A DNA stretch of 64,000 bases from an uncultured Acetobacteraceae bacterium (GTDB taxonomy: Bacteria; Pseudomonadota; Alphaproteobacteria; Acetobacterales; Acetobacteraceae): NCBI GenBank assembly GCA_937873205.1, contig CALMVO010000122.1, forward strand, positions 1-64,000, in the 5' to 3' direction. Positions within the stretch are counted from its first letter, which is position 1; every line of letters starts with the position of its first letter. The position numbers and the translations under genes were made by a program. The notes under the pieces are model-generated. The model made no database searches. It had not been told where the DNA came from and saw only the letters and a program-made list of their open reading frames with translations. Below, one piece after another: positions 37,887-50,873 of the stretch.

Positions 37887-39101
37887 ATGCCGCTCACCCG
37901 ACGCACCGCACTGCTCGGCCTCACCGCCGCCTGGAGCCTCGGCTCCGTCTCGATGGCCCTCGCCGACCCAGTACCCGGCGCCCGGATCGCCCCCGGTGCC
38001 CGCGATCCGCGCTTCGTCGTCATCATCCTGCGCGGCGCCCTCGACGGGCTGTCGGCGGTGGTGCCGTACGGCGATCGTGATCTGGCGGGGTGGCGCCAGC
38101 CGCTGCTGCCGGCGGCACCCGGGCAGCCGGACGGGCTGCTCGACCTTGGCGGCTTCTACGGCCTGCATCCTGCGCTGGCCGGCTTCCACGGGCTCTACCA
38201 GGCTGGCGAATTGCTGCCGATGCACGCGGTCTCTGCCGGCTATCGCAGCCGCAGCCACTTCGAGGCGCAGGACTACCTGGAGAGCGGCGCCGACCACCGG
38301 CTCACCAGCGGCTGGCTCAATCGCGTGGTCGGCGCCCTGCCGATCCGCCGCGACCAGCCGGAGGGCGACGCGCTCGCCGTCGGGCTGTCGATGCCGTTGC
38401 TTCTGCGCGGCCCCGCCCATGTCGGCGCCTATGCCCCGGAGGCGGCGCAGGGTCCCTCCCCCGACCTGTATGCGCGGGTCGCGGCGCTTAATGCCGCAGA
38501 CCGCGTGACCGGGCCGGCGATCGCGCAGGGGCTAGCGGCCCGCGGCTTCTCGTCGCAGGCGCTGGGTGCCGCCGCGTCGGGACCGGCCGGCGGACCGGGC
38601 GCGTTTCCGTCGCTGGCCCGCGCCGCCGGCCGGCTGCTCGCCGCCCCCGACGGCCCGCGGATCGCCGCCCTGGAAATCGGCGGCTGGGACACCCACGCCG
38701 GCCAGAAGCGTCGTCTCGACGGGCCGCTGTCGCAGCTCGATGCCGGCGTGCTGGCGTTGAGGAGCGGTCTCGGCGAGGCCTGGGGCGACAGCGTCGTCCT
38801 GGTAATGACCGAGTTCGGCCGCACCGTGCGAATGAACGGCACCGGCGGCACCGACCATGGCACCGGCACTGTCGCCTTCCTCGCCGGCGGCGCGGTGCGC
38901 GGCGGCCGGGTTGGTGGGACCTGGCCTGGACTGGCTCAGGCGAGATTGCTGGAGGACCGCGACCTCGACCCGACCACCGACCTGCGCGGAGTGGCCAAGG
39001 GAGTGTTGCGCTCGCATCTCGGCATCAGACAGGCGACGCTGGACGGCATCTTCCCCGGAAGCGGCGCCGCCGGCGAGATCGGGGGCCTGCTTCGGGTCTA
39101 G
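37887..39101 (+). CDS. DUF1501 domain-containing protein
   Basis: LTRRTALLGLTAAWSLGS Tat-like signal; FVVIILRGALDGLSAVVPYGD; EFGRTVRMNGTGGTDHGTG. Confidence 0.9.
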   Translation: MPLTRRTALLGLTAAWSLGSVSMALADPVPGARIAPGARDPRFVVIILRGALDGLSAVVPYGDRDLAGWRQPLLPAAPGQPDGLLDLGGFYGLHPALAGFHGLYQAGELLPMHAVSAGYRSRSHFEAQDYLESGADHRLTSGWLNRVVGALPIRRDQPEGDALAVGLSMPLLLRGPAHVGAYAPEAAQGPSPDLYARVAALNAADRVTGPAIAQGLAARGFSSQALGAAASGPAGGPGAFPSLARAAGRLLAAPDGPRIAALEIGGWDTHAGQKRRLDGPLSQLDAGVLALRSGLGEAWGDSVVLVMTEFGRTVRMNGTGGTDHGTGTVAFLAGGAVRGGRVGGTWPGLAQARLLEDRDLDPTTDLRGVAKGVLRSHLGIRQATLDGIFPGSGAAGEIGGLLRV

Positions 39102-39427
39102 CTCCGGCGGCGGCGGTGACTGCTACCCAGGTGGCTCATCGTCGAGGCCCGCACGCTGTGGCGGAACGACGCCGTCTGCACCGCCCGGACGGTCTGATAC
39201 CGGCCCGCCTCGTAGCGCGACGTGTGGTAGACGATGTGGTGCACGACCGGGATCGGCGTCGCCGTCAGGGCGTCCAGAGTGAGCTTGCCGGCCTCGTAGT
39301 CCGTGACCACATGCTGGGCCAGGGCCGGCGTCGCCCCAACGCAGAGGCTGGCCATCAGGCCGGCGGCGAGCAGGGTCTTTACGATGGTTGCGCGAACGGC
39401 CACGGTCGTCTCCGGATCGATGATCAC
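39098..39427 (-). CDS. Small secreted hypothetical protein
   Basis: signal-peptide-like TLLAAGLMASLCVGATPALAQ. Confidence 0.5.
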   Translation of the reverse strand: MIIDPETTVAVRATIVKTLLAAGLMASLCVGATPALAQHVVTDYEAGKLTLDALTATPIPVVHHIVYHTSRYEAGRYQTVRAVQTASFRHSVRASTMSHLGSSHRRRRS

Positions 39428-39439
39428 GGAGACTGTGAC

Positions 39440-39462
39440 TACCGGATGATGACCATCCGGTA
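39440..39462. terminator. Hairpin downstream of grxD
   Basis: TACCGGATG-atgac-CATCCGGTA perfect 9-bp stem, no clear U-tract. Confidence 0.4.
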
Positions 39463-39470
39463 AAGCAGGA

Positions 39471-39803
39471 CTAGGCGGAAACCTGCACCCCCTTCTCCGC
39501 CAGCAGGGTCTCCAGCTCGCCGGAGAGGTACATCTCGGTGACGATGTCGCACCCGCCGACCAGCTCGCCCTTCACGTAGAGCTGTGGAACCGTCGGCCAG
39601 TTGGCAAACGCCTTCACGCCCTCGCGCAGCTCGGGGTCCTCCAGCACGTTGGCAGACTGGAACGGCACCTTGATATGGGTCAGGATCTGCACGACCTTGG
39701 CCGAGAAACCGCACTGCGGGAACAGCGGGTTGCCCTTCATGTAGAGCATGACCGGGTTGGCATCGATCTCGCCCTGGATTCGCTCGAATACGGTCGCGGA
39801 CAT
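39471..39803 (-). CDS. grxD: Grx4-family monothiol glutaredoxin
   Basis: VMLYMKGNPLFPQCGFSAKVVQIL...WPTVPQLYVKGELVGGCDIVTEMYLSGEL. Confidence 0.95.
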   Translation of the reverse strand: MSATVFERIQGEIDANPVMLYMKGNPLFPQCGFSAKVVQILTHIKVPFQSANVLEDPELREGVKAFANWPTVPQLYVKGELVGGCDIVTEMYLSGELETLLAEKGVQVSA

Positions 39804-39839
39804 CGCCACAGGCTCCTTGGCTGTTTGAAGTCGGGAAGG

Positions 39840-40070
39840 CTACGGCGCGTTGGTCTGGATCGCGAGCGCATGCAGGGCCCCACCCATGTGGCCCTGCAGC
39901 GCCGCATAGACCAGCTGGTGCTGCTGCACCCGCGACCGGCCGCGGAACGCTTCGCTGATCACCGTGCAGGCATAGTGGTCGCCGTCGCCGGCGAGGTCCT
40001 CGATCGTCACCTGCGCATCCGGCAGGGACGCACGGATCAGGCTCTCGATCTCTGCGGCGGCCATCGGCAT
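39840..40070 (-). CDS. bolA: BolA family protein
   Basis: IESLIRASLPDAQVTIEDLAGDGDHYACTVISEAFRGRSRVQQHQLVYAAL. Confidence 0.95.
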   Translation of the reverse strand: MPMAAAEIESLIRASLPDAQVTIEDLAGDGDHYACTVISEAFRGRSRVQQHQLVYAALQGHMGGALHALAIQTNAP

Positions 40071-40090
40071 GACATTCTCCTGCGCCCGGA

Positions 40091-42291
<2,201 letters not shown>

Positions 42292-42295
<4 letters not shown>

Positions 42296-42960
42296 GCCGC
42301 GAACAGCTCCGCCAGCCCGTCGAACAGCGGCCGGCCGTCGATGCCCCCCATCAGCGGATCGACCAAGTCCTCCGGGTGCGGCATCAGACCGCAGATGCGC
42401 AGGTTCGGGCTCAGCACCCCGGCGATCCCTCGCGCGCTGCCGTTCGGGCTGCCGTCGGCGTAGCGGAACGCCACCAGCCCCTCGCCTTCGAGACGATCGA
42501 GCGTCCCGGCATCGGCGATGTAGTTGCCGTCGCCATGCGCCAGCGGCGCCCGGAACAGGTCGCCCGGCCGCCAGTGGCGGGTGAAGGCGGTGTCGCCGCG
42601 CTCGACCCGGAGGGTGCAGTCATGGCTCAGGAACCGCATGCCGGCGTTGCGCAGCAGCGCGCCGGGCAGCAGCTGCGCCTCGGTCAGGATCTGGAAGCCG
42701 TTGCAGACGCCCAGCACATGGCCGCCGGCGGCGGCGAAGCCGCGGATCGCCGCCATGATCGGCGCATGCGCGGCCATGGCGCCGGAGCGGAGGTAGTCGC
42801 CGTGACTGAAGCCGCCCGGCAGCACCACCAGGTCGAGCTCCGGAAGCTCGGTCTCGCGATGCCAGAGCAGCACGGGACGCCGGCCGGTGGAGCCTGCCAA
42901 CGCGATCGCCATGTCGCGCTCCCGGTTGGTGCCCGGGAAGACGACGATGCCCGCCTTCAC
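42292..42960 (-). CDS. purQ: Phosphoribosylformylglycinamidine synthase subunit PurQ
   Basis: [68 protein letters not shown]. Confidence 0.97.
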
Positions 42961-43349
42961 GGCTTTCCGGCACCCGCAGGGCAAGGATAAAGGGCTTGCA
43001 ATGCGTCATGGATGGCAGGGCCGACCTGTCCGCGCAGCGCTTCGGTGTGGCCGGACAGCCAGCGCACCACCTGCTCGCGCAGCACATTGCCATTGCTGGG
43101 CGGTATGCAGATGGTCGGTGCCGCGCCAGACGCCCCGGCCGCGTCCTTCGTCGGCTCGGTCAGGGTGACGCCGTCGGCGACGCCGCTGATATAGGCGTCG
43201 CAGACGGTCTGGCCGGCATGAGCCTGGCAGGTCTGGAAGAACCGCGAAGCCTGCATCGCGGTCAGCCGCTGCGCCTGGGCAGCCGAGCCCAGGCCGACAT
43301 CGGCGCTCAGCACCACCGCCAGCAGCAATGCCTTTCGAGATTCGCTCAT
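42957..43349 (-). CDS. Rap1a/Tai-like secreted protein
   Basis: signal peptide; [27 protein letters not shown]...[46 protein letters not shown]. Confidence 0.65.
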   Translation of the reverse strand: MSESRKALLLAVVLSADVGLGSAAQAQRLTAMQASRFFQTCQAHAGQTVCDAYISGVADGVTLTEPTKDAAGASGAAPTICIPPSNGNVLREQVVRWLSGHTEALRGQVGPAIHDALQALYPCPAGAGKP

Positions 43350-43588
43350 CCCACCACCTCGGTCGTGAAGGTTTCGATCACCATGTTGGCCAGCAGCCTG
43401 GCGCCCATCTCGTCGCCCTGGGCGCGGGCGCGGGCCGGGTCGGCCTCGTCCAGCTCCAGCTCTATCACTCGGCCGGCGCGGACTTCGCCGACATTGCCGA
43501 AGCCCAGCATGTGCAGCGCGTGCCCGATCGCCTTACCCGGCGGGTCGAGCACGCCGTCCTTCAGCATGACGGTGAGGCGCACCCTCAT
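43346..43588 (-). CDS. purS: Phosphoribosylformylglycinamidine synthase subunit PurS
   Basis: [46 protein letters not shown]. Confidence 0.93.
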   Translation of the reverse strand: MRVRLTVMLKDGVLDPPGKAIGHALHMLGFGNVGEVRAGRVIELELDEADPARARAQGDEMGARLLANMVIETFTTEVVG

Positions 43589-44349
43589 TGCATGACCTCG
43601 GGACCCTTCATGTCGTTGTTGCCGGCCTCGGGCAGGATGCCGAGCCGGCGCGCCACCTCCTGGTAGGCCTCTTCGACCCGGCCCATGTCACGCCGGAACC
43701 GGTCCTTGTCCAGCTTCTCGCTGGTCTTGGCGTCCCACAGACGGCAATTGTCGGGGCTGATCTCGTCGGCCAGCACCAGCCGCATGTCCTCGTTCTCCCA
43801 CAGCCGGCCGAACTCCAGCTTGAAGTCGACCAGCGTGATGCCGACGCCCAGGAACAGCCCGGTGAGGAAATCGTTGATGCGCAGCGCCAGGGCGACGATG
43901 TCGTCCATGTCGGCGGTCGACGCCCAGCCGAACGCCGTGATGTGCTCCTCGGCCACCATAGGATCGTTCAGGCTGTCGTTCTTGTAATAGTACTCGAGGA
44001 TCGAGCGCGGCAACCGGGTACCCTCGGGGATGCCAAGCCGCTTCGAGAGGCTGCCGGCGGCGACGTTGCGGATCACGATCTCCAGCGGGATGATCTCGAC
44101 CTCGCGGATCAGCTGCTCGCGCATGTTGAGGCGACGCACGAAATGGGTCGGCACGCCGATATCGTGCAGCCGCAGCATCAGGTGCTCGCTGATGCGGTTG
44201 TTCAGCACGCCCTTGCCGGTGATGATGCCCTTCTTCGCGCCGTTGCCGGCGGTGGCGTCGTCCTTGAAGTACTGCACCAGCGTGCCGGGCTCCGGACCCT
44301 CGAACAGGATCTTGGCCTTCCCCTCGTAGAGCTGTCTGCGGCGGGCCAT
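43585..44349 (-). CDS. purC: Phosphoribosylaminoimidazolesuccinocarboxamide synthase
   Basis: [34 protein letters not shown]...[33 protein letters not shown]. Confidence 0.97.
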   Translation of the reverse strand: MARRRQLYEGKAKILFEGPEPGTLVQYFKDDATAGNGAKKGIITGKGVLNNRISEHLMLRLHDIGVPTHFVRRLNMREQLIREVEIIPLEIVIRNVAAGSLSKRLGIPEGTRLPRSILEYYYKNDSLNDPMVAEEHITAFGWASTADMDDIVALALRINDFLTGLFLGVGITLVDFKLEFGRLWENEDMRLVLADEISPDNCRLWDAKTSEKLDKDRFRRDMGRVEEAYQEVARRLGILPEAGNNDMKGPEVMQ

Positions 44350-44447
44350 ACGGATCCTCAAAGGCTGCGGGTGGGCCACGAGCCGGCGCGCGCGGTATAT
44401 CAGCGCCGGGCACGCGAGGATACAGCGGGGGCGATCGCGGTCCCCGG

Positions 44448-45182
44448 TCAGGCGGCGGCAAAATCGACCAGGTCGAAGGGTACGCGATCGGGTGGCCCAG
44501 CCGCGAACACCCAGTTCGCCGGCAGCGCGCGGTCGGCCGGCAGGCCCACCAACGAGGCGTTGGTGGTACCGAAGCCCGAGCGCGGCGGAATGTTGAGCTC
44601 GCTCCCCGCAGGCAGCGAGCGGTCCGACAGCAGCCCGGTCCAGCTGCCCCAGTCGGGCGGGCTCGGCGTCGCCGCGGTCTGGAACCGCGGCAGGTGCCGG
44701 GCGATGCGGGGGATCGTCATGTCGTCGGGGCCGGCGGTCGCCACCATGTGGATGCCGGACTCGAGCGAGGTGATCTCGGCATGACCGTAGCCGAGCCCGC
44801 ACAGGTAGAAGGCGCGGTCCCGATCGGCGACGATCATGTTGTAGGAGCGGTAGCTCCCGGCGTCGGTGGCCGCGACGGCCCGCGCCGCCGCCTCGGCGGT
44901 CGGTTCCGCCAGCGCGATCAGCGGCAGCTCGCCGCGGGAGCGCTTGCCCGGCGCCGGACCCAGGCTGCCGACCCGGTTCAGCACCGCAGCCACCACGCCG
45001 CCGTCGCTCACCATGAGCCAGGAGCCGCCGCCCGGTACATCGCGAGGGCCCACCACGTGTTGGTGCGCCGGCCAGTGACGGGCCGGTGCCTCCCAGGCGC
45101 GATCGAGTCGCTCATCGCGGTTGGCCGCCAGCAGCAGCGGCCAGGGTTCGCCGGGAGTCGTGGAGACGATGACGGTGCACAC
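44448..45182 (-). CDS. NRDE (TANGO2) family protein
   Basis: [37 protein letters not shown]. Confidence 0.9.
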   Translation of the reverse strand: MCTVIVSTTPGEPWPLLLAANRDERLDRAWEAPARHWPAHQHVVGPRDVPGGGSWLMVSDGGVVAAVLNRVGSLGPAPGKRSRGELPLIALAEPTAEAAARAVAATDAGSYRSYNMIVADRDRAFYLCGLGYGHAEITSLESGIHMVATAGPDDMTIPRIARHLPRFQTAATPSPPDWGSWTGLLSDRSLPAGSELNIPPRSGFGTTNASLVGLPADRALPANWVFAAGPPDRVPFDLVDFAAA

Positions 45183-45281
45183 GATGGCTGGATTCCCGCA
45201 GCCGACGGGCTGCCACGGCTCTGGATTATGCCGCAGGCGGCCCGGGCGATATGCCGCAATGCGGCATGCGTCCGCGCGCTG

Positions 45282-46637
<1,356 letters not shown>

Positions 46638-46681
46638 CGGCGTTCTCCTGCGGCGGGTCGCTTTAGCAGGATGGCGGGAAA

Positions 46682-46794
46682 GGCCAAGGGCTCCGCCCCT
46701 GGACCCCGCTGGGGCCGGCGGCCCCAGACCCCTTTTATCTAGGTGGTTTCCAAAGGCGAGCCTTTGGCGGGGTCCAGGGGCAGAGCCCCTGGCC
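46682..46794 (-). repeat. Palindromic repeat family 2, copy C (full length, inverse orientation)
   Basis: reverse complement GGCCAGGGGCTCTGCCCCTGGACCCCGCCAAAGG...GGTCTGGGGCCGCCGGCCCCAGCGGGGTCCAGGGGCGGAGCCCTTGGCC. Confidence 0.85.
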
Positions 46795-48010
46795 TTCCGA
46801 TCCGACGACGAGCCGCGAACAGCGCGACCATCGAGACCAGGGCGGCGAAGGCGAGATAGAGCCCCGGGCTGCGCGGATCGCCGGTATAGGCAGTCAGCCA
46901 GGTGTTGATGGCGGGCGCGAAGCCGCCAAACAGGGTGATGCCGAGCGCGTAACCAACCGACAGCCCGATGCCGCGACGGTGCACCGGGAACACCAGCCCC
47001 ATGAAGCCGACCAGCGGCGCGTTGTAAGCGAGCCCGATCAGGGTGAGACCGAGTGGCAGCAGGAACAGCATGAGCTGGCCCGGCCAGTGTGTCAGCAGCA
47101 TGAAGGCCGGATAGCCGACCAGCAGGGTCGCCAGGCAAGACAGCTGCATCGGCGCGATGCGGCGGGAGCGATCGAACGCCCGGGCAATCCGCAGCCGCAG
47201 CGGCGTGAAGGCGAGGATCACGGGATACAGCACCACCACCGAGGCCAGCGCCGAGCCGGTGCGCATGTGCAGCTGGGTGACGGCGTAGGTCGGCAGGTAG
47301 ACGATCAGGTAGGTGAGAGCGGTGCCGATCGCCACCATGCCGGCGGCGATCGCGATGCCCGCAGGCGTCCCCGGGTCGCGCGAGGCCGGATCCGGCTCCT
47401 GTCGCTCGAAGGCCGGCGCATCGCGCAGGCGGCGGCGCAGCAACAGGGCGAGCGGGCCGGCCAGCACGCCGAGCCCGAACGCGATCCGGAACGGCTGCAC
47501 GTGCAGCAGCGCGCCCCCGGGCACGTCGCTCAGCAGCCACGCGACGCCGGCCGCGACCAGGCTGGCCACGTACTGGCTGGTGCCCTGCCAGCTCGCGGCG
47601 CGGGTCTCGTCGGCAGGCGAATGCTCGATCATCAGCGCCGTAGCGCTGCCGAATTCGCCGCCGAGCGCGAAGCCCTGCAAGAGCCGCGCGGCCAGGATGC
47701 CGCAGGGTGCGGCCAGCCCGATGACGGCGCGATCCGGCATCAGCGCCACCGCGGCGCCGGACAGCGTCATCAGCGAGACCGACAGCACCATGCAGGCGGT
47801 GCGGCCGCGGCGGTCGGCGTAGGCGCCCAGCACCAGCGCGCCGACCGGCCGGGCCAGGAAGGAGACGCCGAACGTGCCGAAGGTCAGCAGCAACCTTGTG
47901 GTGGGATCGCGGCCGGGAAAGAAGGCGGCGGCGATCGCGGTGGCGAAGAAGCCGTAGACGACGAAATCGTAGAACTCGAGCGCGTTGCCGGCCGTGGCGC
48001 CGACGATCAT
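46739..48010 (-). CDS. MFS transporter (MHS/proline-betaine type)
   Basis: GATAGNALEFYDFVVYGFFATAIAAAFFPG, LLQGFALGGEFGSATALMIEHSP; C-terminal tail encoded by repeat copy C. Confidence 0.85.
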   Translation of the reverse strand: MIVGATAGNALEFYDFVVYGFFATAIAAAFFPGRDPTTRLLLTFGTFGVSFLARPVGALVLGAYADRRGRTACMVLSVSLMTLSGAAVALMPDRAVIGLAAPCGILAARLLQGFALGGEFGSATALMIEHSPADETRAASWQGTSQYVASLVAAGVAWLLSDVPGGALLHVQPFRIAFGLGVLAGPLALLLRRRLRDAPAFERQEPDPASRDPGTPAGIAIAAGMVAIGTALTYLIVYLPTYAVTQLHMRTGSALASVVVLYPVILAFTPLRLRIARAFDRSRRIAPMQLSCLATLLVGYPAFMLLTHWPGQLMLFLLPLGLTLIGLAYNAPLVGFMGLVFPVHRRGIGLSVGYALGITLFGGFAPAINTWLTAYTGDPRSPGLYLAFAALVSMVALFAARRRIGRPGALPLDPAKGSPLETT

Positions 48011-48050
48011 CAGCGCCCGGCTCGGTGGCGGGGGATTCGGCGCCGCCGTA

Positions 48051-49919
48051 CTACTCCCCAACCGCAGCGCCGCCGGGATGGCGCAGGTCGAGGCCGCCGA
48101 AATAGCCGGGCTCCCTGACCGCCAGCGACGGGCCACCTGCGAGGATGCCCTCGGCCGAGCCCCAGTTCGGGTAGGTCTTGAGCACGTAGCCCATCGCGGC
48201 GAGTTTCGCCGCCACGTCCGGCGAGAGCGCGCCGGCCTCGACCTGGACGGGTGCCGGCATCCACTGCTCGTGGACGCGGCGCATGTTGACCGCCTGGGCG
48301 ATGTCCTGGCCACCATCCAGCACGGCGAGGATGGCCTCCAGCGTAATGGTCGGGATGCGCGAGCCACCGGGGCTGCCGATCACCATCACCACATGCCCGT
48401 CCCGCGACAGGATGGTGGGCGACATCGAGGACAGCGGCGTCTTGCCCGGCGCGATGGCATTGGCCTCGGCGCCAACCAGGCCGAACATGTTGGACGTGCC
48501 GGGCTTGGAGGAGAAGTCGTCCATCTCGTCGTTCAGCACGATGCCGGTGCCGGGCGCCATGACCTCTGCGCCGAAATAACCGTTCAGCGTGTAGGTCATC
48601 GAGACGGCGCGGCCATCTTTGTCCACGATCGAGAAGTGGGTGGTCTCGGTCCGCTCGTGACCGGTTGGCGCGGCGGCGGTGGCGGCATGCGGCATCGGGT
48701 CGAGTGGGGTGAGGTCGCCCGACGGCACCGCGCGGTCGGTGGGGGTGTCGGCGCGGATGGCGGCGGCATAGGCAGGCGAGAGCAGCCTGGCGACGGGATC
48801 CTTGACGAAGGCCGGGTCGCCGAGATCCTGACGGTCGGCATAGGTGTGCCGCATCGCCTCGATCTGGCGCTGCAGGCCGGCCGGGCTGCGCAGGCCCAGC
48901 GTCTGCAGGTGGTCGCCGTCCAGGATGTCCAGCATCTCGCAGATGGCGACGCCTCCACCACTCGGCGGCGGCGCGGTGTCGATGGTGAAGCCGTGATAGC
49001 GGCAGGTGAGCGGCGGCAACGTGCGGGTGTGGTAGCCGGTGAAGTCGGCTGGCGACAGGATGCCGCCACCCTTCTGGCTGGCGGCGACGATGCCGGCGGC
49101 GATCGGGCCGCGATAGAAGGCGTCCGCGCCCTTGTCGGCGATCTGCTGCAGCGAGCGGGCGAGGTCGGCCTGCACCAGCCGGTCGCCGACCTGGTACGGC
49201 GTGCCGTCCGGACGGAGGAAGATCTTGGCCGAGGCGGGGTCGGCGGCAAAGCCGGCGGTCGCCGTCCGCAGCAGCATGACGTCGTTGGGCGCCAGCACGA
49301 AGCCGTCACGGGCGAGGGCGATCGCCGGCTCCATCACCGTCCGGCGGTCGAGGTGGCCCCAGCGCCGCAGCGCCTCGTCCATCCCCGCGACGGTGCCGGG
49401 GACGGCCACCGCCGTCCAGCCGTGACGCGACAGGCCGGGGACGACCCGGCCCTGCGCGTCCTGATACATCGTGGCGGTGGCGGCGAGTGGCGCCTTCTCG
49501 CGGAAGTCGAGGAAGATGCCTTGGCCGTCCGGCTGGTGCAGCACCAGGAAGCCGCCGCCGCCCAGGTTGCCGGCGGCCGGATAGACCACCGCCAGCGCGT
49601 AGGCCACGGCGACAGTGGCATCGACCGCGTTGCCGCCCTGCGCCAGGATCCGGGCGCCAACCTCGGAAGCGAGCGACTGTGCCGTCACCACCATGCCGTG
49701 CAGGCCGCGCACCGGCACCGGCACCGGGCCGGGCGCGGTATTGGGGCCGAAGCTCAGCGGGTCGGCGGCGGCGCCGCGGCCGGCGGCCGCACCCGGCGGC
49801 GTTCCGCCCTGGCCGGGGGGACTTGCAGGGGCTGCCGCGCCACCATCCGGAGCCAGTGCGAGCGATGCGGCGAGCGCCACGGCGGCGAGGCGCCGGCGGG
49901 CAAGCGGCGTGTGGCTCAC
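48051..49919 (-). CDS. ggt: Gamma-glutamyltransferase
   Basis: VTAQSLASEVGARILAQGGNAVDATVAVAYALAVVYPAAGNLGGGGFLVLH; TTHFSIVDKDGRAVSMTYTLNGYFGAEVMAPGTGIVLNDEMDDFS. Confidence 0.95.
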   Translation of the reverse strand: MSHTPLARRRLAAVALAASLALAPDGGAAAPASPPGQGGTPPGAAAGRGAAADPLSFGPNTAPGPVPVPVRGLHGMVVTAQSLASEVGARILAQGGNAVDATVAVAYALAVVYPAAGNLGGGGFLVLHQPDGQGIFLDFREKAPLAATATMYQDAQGRVVPGLSRHGWTAVAVPGTVAGMDEALRRWGHLDRRTVMEPAIALARDGFVLAPNDVMLLRTATAGFAADPASAKIFLRPDGTPYQVGDRLVQADLARSLQQIADKGADAFYRGPIAAGIVAASQKGGGILSPADFTGYHTRTLPPLTCRYHGFTIDTAPPPSGGGVAICEMLDILDGDHLQTLGLRSPAGLQRQIEAMRHTYADRQDLGDPAFVKDPVARLLSPAYAAAIRADTPTDRAVPSGDLTPLDPMPHAATAAAPTGHERTETTHFSIVDKDGRAVSMTYTLNGYFGAEVMAPGTGIVLNDEMDDFSSKPGTSNMFGLVGAEANAIAPGKTPLSSMSPTILSRDGHVVMVIGSPGGSRIPTITLEAILAVLDGGQDIAQAVNMRRVHEQWMPAPVQVEAGALSPDVAAKLAAMGYVLKTYPNWGSAEGILAGGPSLAVREPGYFGGLDLRHPGGAAVGE

Positions 49920-50731
49920 GCGGCGTCCGCGTAGGGCGGCTTGTGCAGCCCGGCGGGAGAGAGGGTGAAGATCTCGCACCCCGTCTCGGTGACGCCGACC
50001 ATATGCTCGAACTGCGCCGACAGGCTGCGGTCGCGGGTGACTGCGGTCCAACCGTCGTCGAGGATCTTCACGTCGGGCCGGCCTGCGTTCACCATCGGCT
50101 CGACGGTGAAGAACATGCCCGGGCGCAGCATGGTGCCCTCGCCCGGCCGGCCGAAATGCAGGATGTTCGGCGAACTGTGGAACTGCCGGCCGATGCCGTG
50201 GCCGCAGAAGTCGCGCACCACCGAAAAGCGTTTCGGCTCGACGAAGCTTTGGATGGCGTGGCCGATATCGCCGACCCGCGCGCCCGGCCTGATCGCCTGG
50301 AGGCCACGCATCAGCGAGTCGTAGGTGACGTCGATCAGCATGGCGGCACGGCGCGAGGGGGTGCCCGCCACATACATGCGGCTGGTGTCGCCATGCCAGC
50401 CATCGACGATGGAGGTGACGTCGATGTTCAGCACGTCGCCGTCCTGCAGCCGGCGGTCGCCGGGGATTCCGTGACACACCACGTGGTTGATGGAGATGCA
50501 GCAGGATTTCGGATAGCCGCGATAGTTCAGCGTGGCGGGGATGGCGCCGCGGGCCAGCGTGTAGTCATGGATCAGGCGATCGAGCGCTTCGGTGGTGACG
50601 CCGACCTGCACGTGCGGCGTGATCATGTCGAGGGTCTCGGCGGCGAGCTGGCCGGCCGCCCGCATGCCGGCGAAGTCCGCCTCCGAATGGATGATGATCC
50701 GACGCCCATCCGCTTCGCCGTCCATCGCCAC
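49916..50731 (-). CDS. map: Methionine aminopeptidase type I
   Basis: IIHSEADFAGMRAAGQLAAETLDMI, CISINHVVCHGIPGDR, VVRDFCGHGIGRQFHSSPNI. Confidence 0.96.
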   Translation of the reverse strand: MAMDGEADGRRIIIHSEADFAGMRAAGQLAAETLDMITPHVQVGVTTEALDRLIHDYTLARGAIPATLNYRGYPKSCCISINHVVCHGIPGDRRLQDGDVLNIDVTSIVDGWHGDTSRMYVAGTPSRRAAMLIDVTYDSLMRGLQAIRPGARVGDIGHAIQSFVEPKRFSVVRDFCGHGIGRQFHSSPNILHFGRPGEGTMLRPGMFFTVEPMVNAGRPDVKILDDGWTAVTRDRSLSAQFEHMVGVTETGCEIFTLSPAGLHKPPYADAA

Positions 50732-50873
50732 GTCCCCCGCCTACAGGCCAGCCTCGGGCTCGGTCCGGCCGGTGACCCGCCGCCGCTATACGCCGCCCAT
50801 CAAGATGCGCGGGCCGCCGATCCGGTGCAAGGAGTCGGCGGGCGTTGCGCGACCGGAGGATCGTGCCGGCGCG

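Noticed and set aside
36562-39101. DUF1800/DUF1501 pair as a novel system
   Set aside because: This pairing is a recurrent, already recognised gene neighbourhood; function unknown but not new.
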